Shown: positions 26,994-34,947, counted from the first letter of the stretch. The stretch: DNA of 64,000 nucleotides from Microbacterium testaceum (GCF_003075375.1 NZ_QDFT01000011.1:1-64000), one strand, 5' to 3'. The notes: generated from the sequence alone by a model not told the origin. Numbers and translations: made by a program.

Positions 26994-28483
26994 TCGATGA
27001 ACAGGTCGGGTTCGTCCGTGCGGTGCGCGTCGCCGGACCGGGGCGCGAGCTGCTGCCCACCGACGAACCCGTCGACCTGGCGATCGTCGACGGCGTGATC
27101 GCCGACATCGCCCCCACCGGCAACCTGCGTCCGACGGGGCTCGTCGTCGACGCCGAGGGGGGCTGGCTGCTGCCGGGGCTGTGGGACCACCACGTGCACG
27201 TGCTGCAGTGGGCTCTCGCCGCCGATCGCGTTCCGCTCGGCGAGGTGGCGACGGCTCGCGAGGCCGCCGCCGTCATGTCCGCCGCGCCGGTGACCGACGG
27301 TCGGCGGATCGGCGCGGGTTTCCGCGACGGTCTGTGGCCCGATGCGCCCTCTCTCGACCTGCTGGATGCCGCGACCGGCGAGACGCCGACGTATCTGGTC
27401 AACGCCGACGTGCACAGCGTGTGGATGAACTCCGCGGCCTTCCGCCGCGAGCGGTTCGCGCCCACGGCATCCGGGATGCTCCTCGAAGAGGACGCGTTCG
27501 AGATCTCGCGCCGTCTGAACGCGGTGGAGCCGGATGCCGCCGACACCGCCGTCGAGCGCATGGCCCGGGCCGCGGCCGCCCGCGGCGTCGTGGGCCTGGT
27601 CGACCTCGACATGACGTGGAACGACGAGCCGTGGCAGCGGCGGGCGGCGCGCGGTTTCGACGTGCTGCGCGTGTCGTACGGCACCTACCCTCAGCATCTC
27701 GACCGGGCGATCGCCGAGGGCCTGCGCACGGGAGAGCCCGTGCGCGGCGCGCGCAACGACCTGATCCGCGTGGGCCCGCTCAAGGCAATCACCGACGGTT
27801 CGCTCGGCACGCGCACCGCGGCGTGCGGTCAGCACTACCCGGGCGATCCGACCAATCACGGGTTGCTGACCGTCTCCCCGGACGACCTCGTCGACATGAT
27901 GACGCGCGCCACGGCGTCCGGGATCGAGTGCGCGATCCACGCCATCGGCGACGTCGCCAACAGCCACGCCCTCGACGCGTACGCGCGGACGGGCGCGGTG
28001 GGAACGATCGAGCACGCCCAGCTGGTCGCGCACGCCGACATCCCGCGCTTCGCCCGGCTGGGTGTCGCGGCGAGCGTGCAGCCCGAGCACGCGCTCGACG
28101 ATCGGGACATGACGGATGCCATCTGGGCCGAGCAGTCGGCTCAGCCCTACCCCCTGCGGGCGCTGGCCGACAGCGGGGCGAACCTGCGTTTCGGCTCCGA
28201 CGCCCCGGTGGCCCCGCTCGACCCGTGGGCCGCGATGGCATCGGCGGTCTTCCGCACGCGCGACGGGCGCGAGTCCTGGCAGCCGCAGCAGCGGGTCGAC
28301 ATCGGCACGGCGATCGCGGCATCCACCGCCGGCGGGTCGACGGCCGCTGCCGAGATCGCCCCGGGCGCCCTCGCCGACCTCGTCATCGTGGATGCCGACC
28401 CGCTCACGGCCGACGAGCGGGCGCTGCGGGCCATGCCGGTGCACACCACGCTCGTCGCCGGCCGGATCACGCACCACGCCTGA
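26990..28483 (+). CDS. Amidohydrolase family protein (YtcJ-like)
   Basis: A 497-residue TIM-barrel metal-dependent hydrolase. The N-terminal beta-sandwich leads to the metal motif LPGLWDHHVHVLQW near residue 64. Other ligands are probably the lysine or aspartate in LKAITDGSLGTRT near residue 265, histidines in IHAIGDVAN and IEHAQLV, and the Asp in RFGSDAPVAPLDPW near residue 405. The C-terminal strands (ALADLVIVDADPLT) close the sandwich. YtcJ-like members are mostly uncharacterised; substrate unknown. ATG 26990 overlaps the preceding stop by 4 bases. A bidirectional terminator follows. Confidence 0.9.
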   Translation: MIDEQVGFVRAVRVAGPGRELLPTDEPVDLAIVDGVIADIAPTGNLRPTGLVVDAEGGWLLPGLWDHHVHVLQWALAADRVPLGEVATAREAAAVMSAAPVTDGRRIGAGFRDGLWPDAPSLDLLDAATGETPTYLVNADVHSVWMNSAAFRRERFAPTASGMLLEEDAFEISRRLNAVEPDAADTAVERMARAAAARGVVGLVDLDMTWNDEPWQRRAARGFDVLRVSYGTYPQHLDRAIAEGLRTGEPVRGARNDLIRVGPLKAITDGSLGTRTAACGQHYPGDPTNHGLLTVSPDDLVDMMTRATASGIECAIHAIGDVANSHALDAYARTGAVGTIEHAQLVAHADIPRFARLGVAASVQPEHALDDRDMTDAIWAEQSAQPYPLRALADSGANLRFGSDAPVAPLDPWAAMASAVFRTRDGRESWQPQQRVDIGTAIAASTAGGSTAAAEIAPGALADLVIVDADPLTADERALRAMPVHTTLVAGRITHHA

Positions 28484-28506
28484 TTTCCTCGGTGGCGCGG
28501 AAACGA

Positions 28507-28540
28507 CGAGGGGGGCGGCGCCGAAGCGCCACCCCCCTCG
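28507..28540. terminator. Bidirectional terminator between amidohydrolase and dps
   Basis: 15-bp stem with one mismatch (28507-28521 with 28526-28540), GAA-type loop, between two converging genes. Confidence 0.7.
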
Positions 28541-28554
28541 GGTCGAACCCGTGC

Positions 28555-29040
28555 TTACGCCGCGAGGTGCGCGAAGAGGAACCAGCGGTCCTTGTCGAGA
28601 CCGCGCTTGATCTCGATCGCGACGTCCTGGCTCGACATGTCGATCTCGTCGAGGCCCTCGATGGCGGCCTCGATGTCGACGAGGACGGCGTCGATGTCGG
28701 CGATCACCGCGCGGATGATGACGTCGGACTGCGCAAAGCCCGCGGGCACCTCGGTGGCCTTGGCCTTGGCGGCGACGGTCGACAGGCGCGAGTCGACGGG
28801 CAGACCCAGGGCGACGATGCGCTCGGCGGCCAGGTCGGACCACTCCTGCGCGTGAGCGACGACCGAGTCGAGCAGCTCGTGCACGCCGATGAAGTTCGAG
28901 CCGCGCACGTGCCAGTGCGCCTGCTTGCCGTTGACGACGAGGGCCTCGAGGCCGATGACGACGGGGGAGAGGAACTGGGCGGTGCCGGCGGCCATCGTCG
29001 GGTCGACGGTGGTGGCGGCGGGGGTCTGGACGGTGCTCAT
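28555..29040 (-). CDS. dps: Dps family ferritin-like DNA-protection protein
   Basis: Forms a 12-subunit cage that oxidises and stores iron and protects DNA. The ferroxidase ligands are present: KQAHWHVRG near residue 41, then HELLDSVVAHAQEWSDLAAERI about residues 55-76 giving His, Asp and Glu. The four-helix fold follows and ends DKDRWFLFAHLAA. 161 residues. ATG 29040 has AAGGAG 6 bases upstream; an ATG 14 codons earlier lacks a ribosome site. The 110-base region upstream contains a DtxR-like palindrome. Iron or stress control is likely but inferred. Confidence 0.95.
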   Translation of the reverse strand: MSTVQTPAATTVDPTMAAGTAQFLSPVVIGLEALVVNGKQAHWHVRGSNFIGVHELLDSVVAHAQEWSDLAAERIVALGLPVDSRLSTVAAKAKATEVPAGFAQSDVIIRAVIADIDAVLVDIEAAIEGLDEIDMSSQDVAIEIKRGLDKDRWFLFAHLAA

Positions 29041-29140
29041 GTGATGCTCCTTCTCGCAACGAACGAAGTCTGTTGACTGCAACCGTACTCACGCCCTCGC
29101 ATTCCGCAAGCAAGTTGAGGCTCGGCTAAATACCTGGTGA

Positions 29141-29159
29141 ATAGGCAATCCTCACCTAT
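29141..29159. promoter_or_regulatory. DtxR/IdeR-like iron box upstream of dps
   Basis: The 19-mer on the minus strand begins ATAGGTGAGG and ends TTGCCTAT. Its 17-base core agrees with the DtxR/IdeR consensus (TAGGTTAG-C/G-CTAACCTA) at about 13 positions, with perfect outer ATAGG/CCTAT arms. It lies about 100 bases before the dps start and overlaps the last codons of the signal peptidase gene. A match by eye, not a scored one. Confidence 0.4.
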
Positions 29160-30345
29160 CCCGGACGCGCCTGATCCGCACCAGGATCCCGACGGCGACG
29201 ACCGCGCCGCCGGCCGCCACGAAGAGGCCGAAGGGCGTGTCCCGGATCCCGGTCCACGGCAGGAGGCCCGGGGGGATCGCCGCACCCGACGAGCCGTCGG
29301 CGGTCGCATCGATGAGCAGCACCACCGGGGTGACGAGGGCGTCTCCCTCGCGCGAGGTGTTGTCGGCGGCGGCATCCATTCGCAATCCGATCTCGACCCG
29401 CAGCGTCTCACCGGCGGGGATGACCTCACTGACCCACTGCGTTCCCGGGGGGAGGGATGCCGTCGCCACCACCAGGCGCATCGCGTCGGCGAGTGCCCGG
29501 TCGGCGTCGTCCGTCGACGCGGGTGCCGTGTCGAGACGCATTCCGGCCCGCGCGGGGTCGGCGCTGGCGTTGCGGATCCACAACGTCGAGTGCTGCGTCT
29601 CGCCGGGGACGATGCGATCGGACGCGTCGAAGGCCCAGATAGAGCCGTCGGCGACGAAACGGACGCCGTCGTCGCTGACCAGCAGCCGCGAGGGGGAGTC
29701 GGCGGCGGCGGCGGGTGCGGGAGACAGCAGCGGAGCGCTCGACAGCGCGACGACGAGGGCGACCACCGCGGTCGGAGCCGCGCGGCGGCGGCGCGATCTC
29801 AGCAGATCGGTGACGAGCAGGGCGACGCCGTACCCGACGACCGCGACGCCGATCACGGCGATCACCGCGCCGCGCTCCTGCCCGCCGAAGACGACACCGG
29901 GGTAGCCCAGGTAGGGGACGGCGAGCACCACCGTTCCCCGCAGCTGCTCGGTCTGCACGGGGGGATCGTCGGTGTTGTTGGCATCCCCGCGCGTGATCAG
30001 CAGCCGGTCGCCGCCCGTGCTGCTGGTCGTCCCCACGACACGGTGCGTGACGACCGCGGGATCGCCGGAGCGGATCTGGTACGTCACGACGTCGCCGACA
30101 CGCACCTCCTCGATCGGCGTCGGGCGCACGGCGATGAGGGTTCCGGGGGGCATCCCGGGCTGCATGCTGCCCGTCAGCACGGTGTAGGTCTGCGCGCCGA
30201 GGAGCAGGGGGATGACGACGGTGATCAGCGCGAAGAGCGCGACGACGGCGAGAAGGACGGTACCGAGGATGGCGCGGACCCCCGGCCAGGCCGGTTGTCG
30301 CAGCTCACGGGGGGACTGGTCTCGGCGGTCTCGACGAAGAGTCAT
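29152..30345 (-). CDS. SipW-like signal peptidase I fused to an exported domain with LPWTG-like anchor
   Basis: A 397-residue protein, about twice the usual size. Residues 25-50 are a membrane anchor. Residues 55-155 are an S26B (archaeal/ER/SipW-type) signal peptidase: nucleophile Ser60 in TVLTGSMQPGMPPGT, His101 in VVTHRVVG in place of the bacterial lysine, and Asp121 in LITRGDANNTDDP. A second helix spans 159-180. Then RSRRRRAAPTA followed by a hydrophobic stretch and PAAAADS (about 183-216) looks like an internal signal peptide with a cleavage site. An extracellular domain follows, ending LPWTG at 362-366, a hydrophobic stretch and a basic tail. ATG 30345 overlaps the upstream stop (ATGA). 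Confidence 0.88.
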   Translation of the reverse strand: MTLRRDRRDQSPRELRQPAWPGVRAILGTVLLAVVALFALITVVIPLLLGAQTYTVLTGSMQPGMPPGTLIAVRPTPIEEVRVGDVVTYQIRSGDPAVVTHRVVGTTSSTGGDRLLITRGDANNTDDPPVQTEQLRGTVVLAVPYLGYPGVVFGGQERGAVIAVIGVAVVGYGVALLVTDLLRSRRRRAAPTAVVALVVALSSAPLLSPAPAAAADSPSRLLVSDDGVRFVADGSIWAFDASDRIVPGETQHSTLWIRNASADPARAGMRLDTAPASTDDADRALADAMRLVVATASLPPGTQWVSEVIPAGETLRVEIGLRMDAAADNTSREGDALVTPVVLLIDATADGSSGAAIPPGLLPWTGIRDTPFGLFVAAGGAVVAVGILVRIRRVRDR

Positions 30346-30848
30346 GGCCCCTGGCATTTGAGCCCCCCACCGAGAGCCTGAAGGAGGGAACCGGCCAGGA
30401 CGACGTTCTGACGATTGCTCGCGGGCGAGATCCACCCATTGTTCTTCGCCTGAACCTCCACGTACACGGAACCCCCCAACAGCAACGATCCGAGCACGGA
30501 CGTCACGAGGGTCAGCAACAGTGTCCCGGTGATGTCGTAACTCAGGCCCGCGTGATCGTCGGCCAGCTCGACGGCGTTCCCGTTCTGCGTGTTCCCGAGC
30601 ACGATGCGATAACCGGTCGCGCCCTCGACCGGCAGCCAGGCGATGCGAGCCGCCCGTGGGGATGCCGAGACGGACTCGCATCGCGTTTCGGGAGGGATCA
30701 GAAGCCCTGTCGTCAGCGACACGGCGGGTGCCTTCGCGGAGGCGTCCCACGCTGCGGAAGCGGAAGTCGAAGACGGAGCTATCCACATCGTCACGGCGGC
30801 GAGCGCGGCGACGAAGGCCACGTGTCGTCGGTGGGGCCCGCGAGTCAT
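30342..30848 (-). CDS. Small exported protein of the SipW-like operon (third substrate)
   Basis: A 168-residue exported protein. The N-terminus MTRGPHRRHVAFVAALAAV with a hydrophobic core and ASAAWDASA has the alternate signal-peptide form processed by SipW-type enzymes, where an aromatic residue follows the cleavage site. The mature part has one fibronectin-like pattern (RIAWLPVEGATGYRIVLGN) and a hydrophobic stretch (LLLTLVTSVLGSLLLGGSVYVEV). Two Cys at residues about 57 and 165 could pair. ATG 30848 overlaps the upstream stop (ATGA) and its own stop overlaps the peptidase start. Function unknown, probably at the cell surface. Confidence 0.75.
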   Translation of the reverse strand: MTRGPHRRHVAFVAALAAVTMWIAPSSTSASAAWDASAKAPAVSLTTGLLIPPETRCESVSASPRAARIAWLPVEGATGYRIVLGNTQNGNAVELADDHAGLSYDITGTLLLTLVTSVLGSLLLGGSVYVEVQAKNNGWISPASNRQNVVLAGSLLQALGGGLKCQGP

Positions 30849-31378
30849 GACAGAGCCTGCACAGCGCGCACCTCGACGGTCGGATCGAGTACGACTTTCG
30901 TGAAATCGCCGGGGGCGTCCGCCCTGAGTGAGATCCGAACGCAGAGCTCGACCGATTCCCCGGGCAGCAGGCCACCGGGTGGGGCGTAGGAGGTACCCGG
31001 CGCGATCACGACCCCCGTCCCGCACGATTGCACGTACACCGTCGTCTGGACGTATGTCGAACCAGGCGCTGAGATGGGCAGCAAGACCGCCGGCCGCAGG
31101 CGCCAGCGCAACGTACTCCCCGACGCCGAGGTCTCGGTCACGATGAGGTTTGCCAAGTCGCGGTACTGCCCGGGGTAGAGAGGTCCCGGAGCGGGCATGG
31201 TGCCCGCCCACGTCGCGACCACATTCAGATCGCCCGAGGTCACCGTCACCGCCGGGAGGGGTTGACTGCGCTGCCAGTACGCCTGCGCGGCACTGCTTCC
31301 CGCACCCACGACGAGTACCAAGGAGAGCGCGCACGCCCAACGCCATCGATGCGAGACGTCCCTGTCGCGCTTCGGCAT
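30845..31378 (-). CDS. Exported protein with SipW-type signal peptide (second substrate)
   Basis: A 177-residue exported protein. The N-terminus has a basic region (MPKRDRDVSHRWRW), a hydrophobic core and SSAAQAYWQRS, the Ala-x-Ala plus aromatic form of SipW signals. The mature part is a beta-rich domain with LVSSGDL-like sequence PAVTVTSGDLNVVATW, also seen in its neighbour, a pair of cysteines about 36 residues apart, and no membrane helix. It is coupled to the downstream gene by an ATGA overlap. Similar proteins in Bacillus (TasA, TapA) assemble on the surface; homology is only by signal type and context. Confidence 0.78.
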   Translation of the reverse strand: MPKRDRDVSHRWRWACALSLVLVVGAGSSAAQAYWQRSQPLPAVTVTSGDLNVVATWAGTMPAPGPLYPGQYRDLANLIVTETSASGSTLRWRLRPAVLLPISAPGSTYVQTTVYVQSCGTGVVIAPGTSYAPPGGLLPGESVELCVRISLRADAPGDFTKVVLDPTVEVRAVQALS

Positions 31379-31390
31379 GGCCGCCCGCGA

Positions 31391-32002
31391 TCAGTTACCG
31401 GTCTGCGTCAACGTGAAGACGACATCCTCGAGGTTGACCGAGCTGTTGACGCCGTTCCTGCCTGAGGTGAGCGGGTCGAAGGTCACCGTCAGGGTGGCCT
31501 CCACCGTTTGCGTGCCGTCCTGGTCGGTGACATCGCCTTCGACCAGGTGGTAGGTGGTGGCGTCCACCATGCTCCCGAAGCCGGCCAGCGACAATTGGAC
31601 GTCGAGGTACTCACCCAACCCCGCATCGAACGTTCCTCCGAGCGATGCCTCAAGGTCTGCTTCGATGGTGTCGCCCACCAGAGTGACGTCGAGAGTCTGG
31701 CGGAGCGTCAGCACGTCACCCGGCACGATCCGCACGGACGTGATGTCCCCGACCGGCTGTGCCTGGCCGAGGACGCCCTGCAAGGTCCACTCCGCGTCGC
31801 CGAGCGACAGATCCAGGTCTCCGGATGACACGGGCGCGGCGTCGAGAGCGACCTCTGTCGACCAGAAGGCGTACGTGCCCGCGCCTCCCAGCAGCAACGC
31901 CGTACCTGCGGCGATCGAGACGATCGCCCTACCGCGCCCTCGTGGGCGGCGCGGCGCCGAGGTGGCTCTCGTCGGGACGGTGGGCTCGGGTGCGAGTGTC
32001 AT
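31391..32002 (-). CDS. Alternate-type signal peptide protein (TasA/camelysin-like, first substrate)
   Basis: A 203-residue exported protein at the head of the operon. Residues 24-50 carry the actinobacterial alternate signal peptide: RAIVSIAAGTALLLGGAGT then YAFWSTE, as in families exported by SipW-like peptidases. The mature protein is beta-rich and acidic with VSSGDLDLSLGDAEW, repeated Thr/Val strands and no cysteine, like a fibre or surface-layer subunit. GAGGAGAG precedes ATG 32002. Being first and most repetitive it is the likely main product. Its last codon is 12 bases before the next gene. Confidence 0.82.
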   Translation of the reverse strand: MTLAPEPTVPTRATSAPRRPRGRGRAIVSIAAGTALLLGGAGTYAFWSTEVALDAAPVSSGDLDLSLGDAEWTLQGVLGQAQPVGDITSVRIVPGDVLTLRQTLDVTLVGDTIEADLEASLGGTFDAGLGEYLDVQLSLAGFGSMVDATTYHLVEGDVTDQDGTQTVEATLTVTFDPLTSGRNGVNSSVNLEDVVFTLTQTGN

Positions 32003-32065
32003 GATCTCTCCTCGGCGCGGGTGGGCTTCGTGCCTCGAAGCTATGAGTTCGTCGAGAGAGCGCCA

Positions 32066-32135
32066 CTACCGAACCGCGTGCCTCCGTCTACTGTTTTCGA
32101 CGGCGGATACGTAGTCCTCGGTAGGGGCTCGGTAG
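32066..32135. promoter_or_regulatory. Three CTACCGA/TCGGTAG sites in divergent promoter gap
   Basis: TCGGTAG occurs at 32118-32124 and 32129-32135, one helical turn apart, with an inverted copy CTACCGA at 32066-32072. They lie between the SipW-like operon and the carbonic-anhydrase-like gene and could be operator half-sites. Confidence 0.35.
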
Positions 32136-32138
32136 CGC

Positions 32139-32144
32139 TAGCCT
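32139..32144 (+). promoter_or_regulatory. -10 box of leaderless carbonic-anhydrase-like gene
   Basis: TAGCCT ends 8 bases before ATG 32152. Confidence 0.45.
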
Positions 32145-32151
32145 CGGGCGC

Positions 32152-32709
32152 ATGACCATCGCCCCCGATGCCTCGATCCTGTCGCTCCCCGGCGCAACGC
32201 CCCGCCTGCACGAGACCGCGTTCGTGGCATCCGGAGCCCGAGTGGTGGGGGACGTGACGCTGAGCGAGGGCGCGAGCGTCTGGTACAACGCCGTCGTCCG
32301 CGGCGACAGCGCGGCGATCTCGATCGGTGCCCGCAGCAATCTGCAGGACAACGTGTCGGTGCACGTGGATGCCGACCACCCCGTCCTCATCGGGGCAGAC
32401 GTCTCGGTGGGCCACAACGCGGTCGTGCACGGGTGCAGGATCGGCGACGGGTCGCTGGTGGGCATGGGCAGCGTCATCCTGTCGGGCGCCCAGATCGGCC
32501 CGGGATGCCTGATCGCCGGGGGAGCGGTGGTCCTCGAGGGCACCGTCGTGCCCGAGGGCTCGCTCGTCGCGGGTGTCCCCGCGAAGGTGCGCCGGGCGCT
32601 CACCGCCGAGGAGCGTTCCCGCCTGTTGCGCAACGCCGAGATCTACCTGTCTCACTCGGCGCGCCACGCGCAGGCGCAGTCGGCTGCGGACATCGACGGC
32701 GGGGAGTGA
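32152..32709 (+). CDS. Gamma-carbonic-anhydrase-like protein (left-handed beta-helix)
   Basis: A 185-residue hexapeptide-repeat protein. Repeats of the type [LIV]-G-x-x run from about residue 28 to 145. The zinc-site histidines are in NLQDNVSVHVDADHPVLIG near residues 64-82 and GHNAVVHGCRIG near residue 88, the pattern of gamma-class carbonic anhydrases and YrdA-like proteins. A C-terminal helix ends ARHAQAQS. It probably forms a trimer. CO2 hydration is not certain, since many YrdA-like members lack activity. The gene is divergent from the SipW-like operon and leaderless. Confidence 0.9.
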   Translation: MTIAPDASILSLPGATPRLHETAFVASGARVVGDVTLSEGASVWYNAVVRGDSAAISIGARSNLQDNVSVHVDADHPVLIGADVSVGHNAVVHGCRIGDGSLVGMGSVILSGAQIGPGCLIAGGAVVLEGTVVPEGSLVAGVPAKVRRALTAEERSRLLRNAEIYLSHSARHAQAQSAADIDGGE

Positions 32710-32832
32710 GCCGGACCCCCGCGAATCGGCGCGCTGCGGGGACGTGGTCGACGTTCCGGCGGCGGTGCGCGGGTCTCGTCGCGATCGAGGACGACCCGGG
32801 CGTCGTTGAACGACGTGCGCGATCAGGTGAGA

Positions 32833-32906
32833 TGGAGGGGCTGACGAGAATCGAACTCGCATCATCTGTTTGGAAGACAGAGGCTTTACCACTAAGCTAC
32901 AGCCCC
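32833..32906 (-). tRNA. tRNA-Gly(TCC)
   Basis: 74 bases with encoded CCA: acceptor GGGGCTG pairs with CAGCCCC, D arm AGCTTAGTGGTAAAGC, anticodon loop CTTCCAA (anticodon TCC), T arm CGAGTTCGATTCTCG. Confidence 0.97.
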
Positions 32907-32949
32907 GGATTTTCGCGGCTTTGCGGCCACGAAGCATCGGACGTCCTCT

Positions 32950-32979
32950 ACTGTACGACACCCGACAGCGCCTCGCGAA
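32950..32979 (-). promoter_or_regulatory. Promoter of tRNA-Gly
   Basis: On the minus strand TTCGCG (32979-32974), an 18-base spacer and TACAGT (32955-32950) lie about 45 bases before the tRNA 5' end. Confidence 0.45.
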
Positions 32980-33041
32980 CGCGCGAGGGCCGAGTCCGAC
33001 ACGGATCGAGCGGAGAAATCGGCGCATCCAGGCCGATCGAC

Positions 33042-33047
33042 TAGACT
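33042..33047 (+). promoter_or_regulatory. -10 box for tRNA-Pro and tig
   Basis: TAGACT about 40 bases before the tRNA-Pro 5' end. No terminator lies between tRNA-Pro and tig (73 bases), so both may be on one transcript. Confidence 0.4.
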
Positions 33048-33086
33048 TTCAGCGGTCGTTTCGTCGGCGCGTGCCGCGCGCCGCCC

Positions 33087-33160
33087 CGGGGCGTAGCTCA
33101 GCTTGGTAGAGCGCCCGCTTTGGGAGCGGGAGGCCGCAGGTTCAAATCCTGTCGCCCCGA
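33087..33160 (+). tRNA. tRNA-Pro(TGG)
   Basis: 74 bases: acceptor CGGGGCG pairs with CGCCCCG, discriminator A, D arm AGCTCAGCTTGGTAGAGC, anticodon stem CCCGC/GCGGG around TTTGGGA (anticodon TGG), T arm GCAGGTTCAAATCCTGT. CCA is not encoded, unlike the three other tRNAs in the window. Confidence 0.97.
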
Positions 33161-33233
33161 CGTCACGGCCCCACAGACCACAGGCCTAGCCGGCCCCCGC
33201 GTGCGCGCGGGCCACACGAGGAGAACGAACCGC

Positions 33234-34736
33234 ATGGTCAACAGCACCGTCGAGAAGCTCAGCCCCACCCGGGTCAAGCTGCACATCACGGTCTCGCCCG
33301 ACGAGCTCAAGCCGAGCATCGCCCACGCCTACGAGCACATCGCACGCGACGTGCAGATCCCGGGCTTCCGCAAGGGCAAGGTTCCCGCGCCGATCATCGA
33401 CCAGCGCATGGGCCGCGGCGCCGTCATCGAGCACGCCGTCAACGAGGGTCTCGACGGGTTCTACCGCCAGGCCGTCGAGGCCAACGAGCTGCGCGTCATC
33501 GGCCGCCCGAACGCCGAGATCGTCGAGCTGCCAGAGCTCAAGGACTTCTCCGGCGACCTGGTCGTCGACGTCGAGGTCGACGTCCGCCCCGAGTTCGACC
33601 TGCCCGCCTACGACACCATCACCGTGACCGTCGACGCGGCCGAGGCCGACGAGGCCGGCATCGACGCCGAGCTCGACCGTCTGCGCGCGCGCTTCGGCAC
33701 GCTCGTGACCGTCGACCGCCCCGCCAAGACCGGCGACTTCGTCGAGCTCGACCTGGTCGCCACGATCGACGGGAACGAGATCGACCGCGCCGAGGGCGTG
33801 TCGTACGAGATCGGTTCCGGCGAGCTGCTCGAGGGCATCGACGAGGCCATCGAGTCGCTCACCGCCGACGAAGAGACCACGTTCCGCTCCAAACTCGTCG
33901 GTGGCGAGCACGCGGGCGAAGAGGCCGAGGTGGCCGTCACGATCAAGGCCGTCAAGGAGCGCGAGCTCCCCGACGCCGACGACGACTTCGCGCAGATGGC
34001 GTCCGAGTTCGACACCATCGCCGAGCTGCGCGAGTCGCTCAGCGAGCGCGTGTCGCAGCAGGCCGTCTTCACGCAGGGTTCCGCTGCGCGCGACAAGTTC
34101 ATCGAGGCGCTGCTCGAGGCCGTCGAGATCCCCGTCCCGCCGCAGCTCATCGAGGACGAGGTGCACCAGCACCTCGAGGGCGAGAACCGCCTCGAGGACG
34201 ACGAGCACCGCGCCGAGGTCACCGAGGCGAGCGAGAAGCAGTTCCGCACGCAGATGGTCCTCGACAAGATCGCCGAAGAGGCCAACGTCCAGGTCTCGCA
34301 GGACGAGCTGACGCAGTACCTCATCCAGTCGGCCGCGCAGTACAACATGGCGCCGCAGGACTTCGTCAACGCGCTGCAGCAGGGCAACCAGCTGCCCGCG
34401 CTCGTCGGTGAGGTCGCCCGCAACAAGGCCCTCGCGATCGCGCTCGGCAAGGTCAAGGTCGTCGACACCGCCGGCAAGACCGTCGACCTGACCGGTTTCG
34501 TCGCCGTCGAGGGCGAAGAGCCCGTCGAAGGCGACGAAGAGACGGTCGAGGCCGACGAGGCTCCCGCCGCCGAAGAGGCCCCCGCCAAGGCGCCCGCCAA
34601 GAAGCGCGCCCCGGCCAAGAAGAAGGCCGACGCCGAGGCGCCCGCCGCCGACGAGGCTCCCGCCGACGAGGCCCCCGCGAAGGCGCCCGCCAAGAAGCGC
34701 GCCCCGGCCAAGAAGAAGGCCGACGCCGCCGAGTAA
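33234..34736 (+). CDS. tig: Trigger factor (ribosome-associated chaperone and PPIase)
   Basis: Binds the ribosome near the exit tunnel and shelters nascent chains. The N-terminal ribosome-binding loop is [19 protein letters not shown] near residues 40-58; the FKBP domain spans about 160-245 ([14 protein letters not shown]); a helical C-terminal domain runs to about 430. The last 70 residues are a low-complexity tail with two near-identical blocks of [19 protein letters not shown] (basic, Ala/Pro/Lys) separated by acid stretches, not part of the standard fold. 500 residues. ATG 33234 follows GAGGAGA. The clp genes downstream make this a protein-quality region. Confidence 0.95.
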   Translation: MVNSTVEKLSPTRVKLHITVSPDELKPSIAHAYEHIARDVQIPGFRKGKVPAPIIDQRMGRGAVIEHAVNEGLDGFYRQAVEANELRVIGRPNAEIVELPELKDFSGDLVVDVEVDVRPEFDLPAYDTITVTVDAAEADEAGIDAELDRLRARFGTLVTVDRPAKTGDFVELDLVATIDGNEIDRAEGVSYEIGSGELLEGIDEAIESLTADEETTFRSKLVGGEHAGEEAEVAVTIKAVKERELPDADDDFAQMASEFDTIAELRESLSERVSQQAVFTQGSAARDKFIEALLEAVEIPVPPQLIEDEVHQHLEGENRLEDDEHRAEVTEASEKQFRTQMVLDKIAEEANVQVSQDELTQYLIQSAAQYNMAPQDFVNALQQGNQLPALVGEVARNKALAIALGKVKVVDTAGKTVDLTGFVAVEGEEPVEGDEETVEADEAPAAEEAPAKAPAKKRAPAKKKADAEAPAADEAPADEAPAKAPAKKRAPAKKKADAAE

Positions 34737-34745
34737 GTCCTGACG

Positions 34746-34780
34746 AAGGGGGTGGATGCCACGGCATCCACCCCCTTTCT
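34746..34780 (+). terminator. Rho-independent terminator after tig
   Basis: Perfect 14-bp stem (34746-34759 with 34764-34777), 4-base loop, followed by TTCT. The best classical terminator of the window; its arms include GGATGC/GCATCC. Confidence 0.85.
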
Positions 34781-34797
34781 CATCCCCACATGCCGTT

Positions 34798-34853
34798 GAG
34801 TGTCCAGGGCACGCCGCCCGACGACCTTCTCGTGCGGCGTGTTTTGGACACTC
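34798..34853. repeat. 56-bp palindromic repeat, copy A
   Basis: Begins GAGTGTCC and ends GGACACTC, with inner CACGCCGC and GCGGCGTG; can fold into a hairpin. Same length and arms as the two copies at 49280 and 49378. Confidence 0.7.
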
Positions 34854-34860
34854 GACGGGT

Positions 34861-34923
34861 GAGACACCGACCCCGTCTCGTGTGCGGAACGTCGCGCGGG
34901 ATCGCGCGGCGCGTCTCGGACAC
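34861..34923. repeat. Degenerate relative of the 56-bp palindrome
   Basis: Contains CGTGTGCGGAACGTCGCGC and GCGCGTCTCGGACACGCGA facing each other, a decayed form of the same layout, directly after copy A. Confidence 0.35.
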
Positions 34924-34947
34924 GCGACCCGAAGAAAGCAGAGAGTG

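Noticed and set aside
29100..29135. Second DtxR box near dps (TTGAGGCTCGGCTAA)
   Set aside because: Too few matches to the consensus; kept only the better palindrome at 29141.
30345..30357. Earlier ATG for the signal peptidase at 30357
   Set aside because: ATG 30345 overlaps the upstream stop as ATGA, the pattern of the other two joints in the operon.
34756..34947. N-terminal extension of the TPR protein to 34756
   Set aside because: The extended frame only translates the tig terminator and 56-bp repeat; ATG 34948 starts the conserved part.
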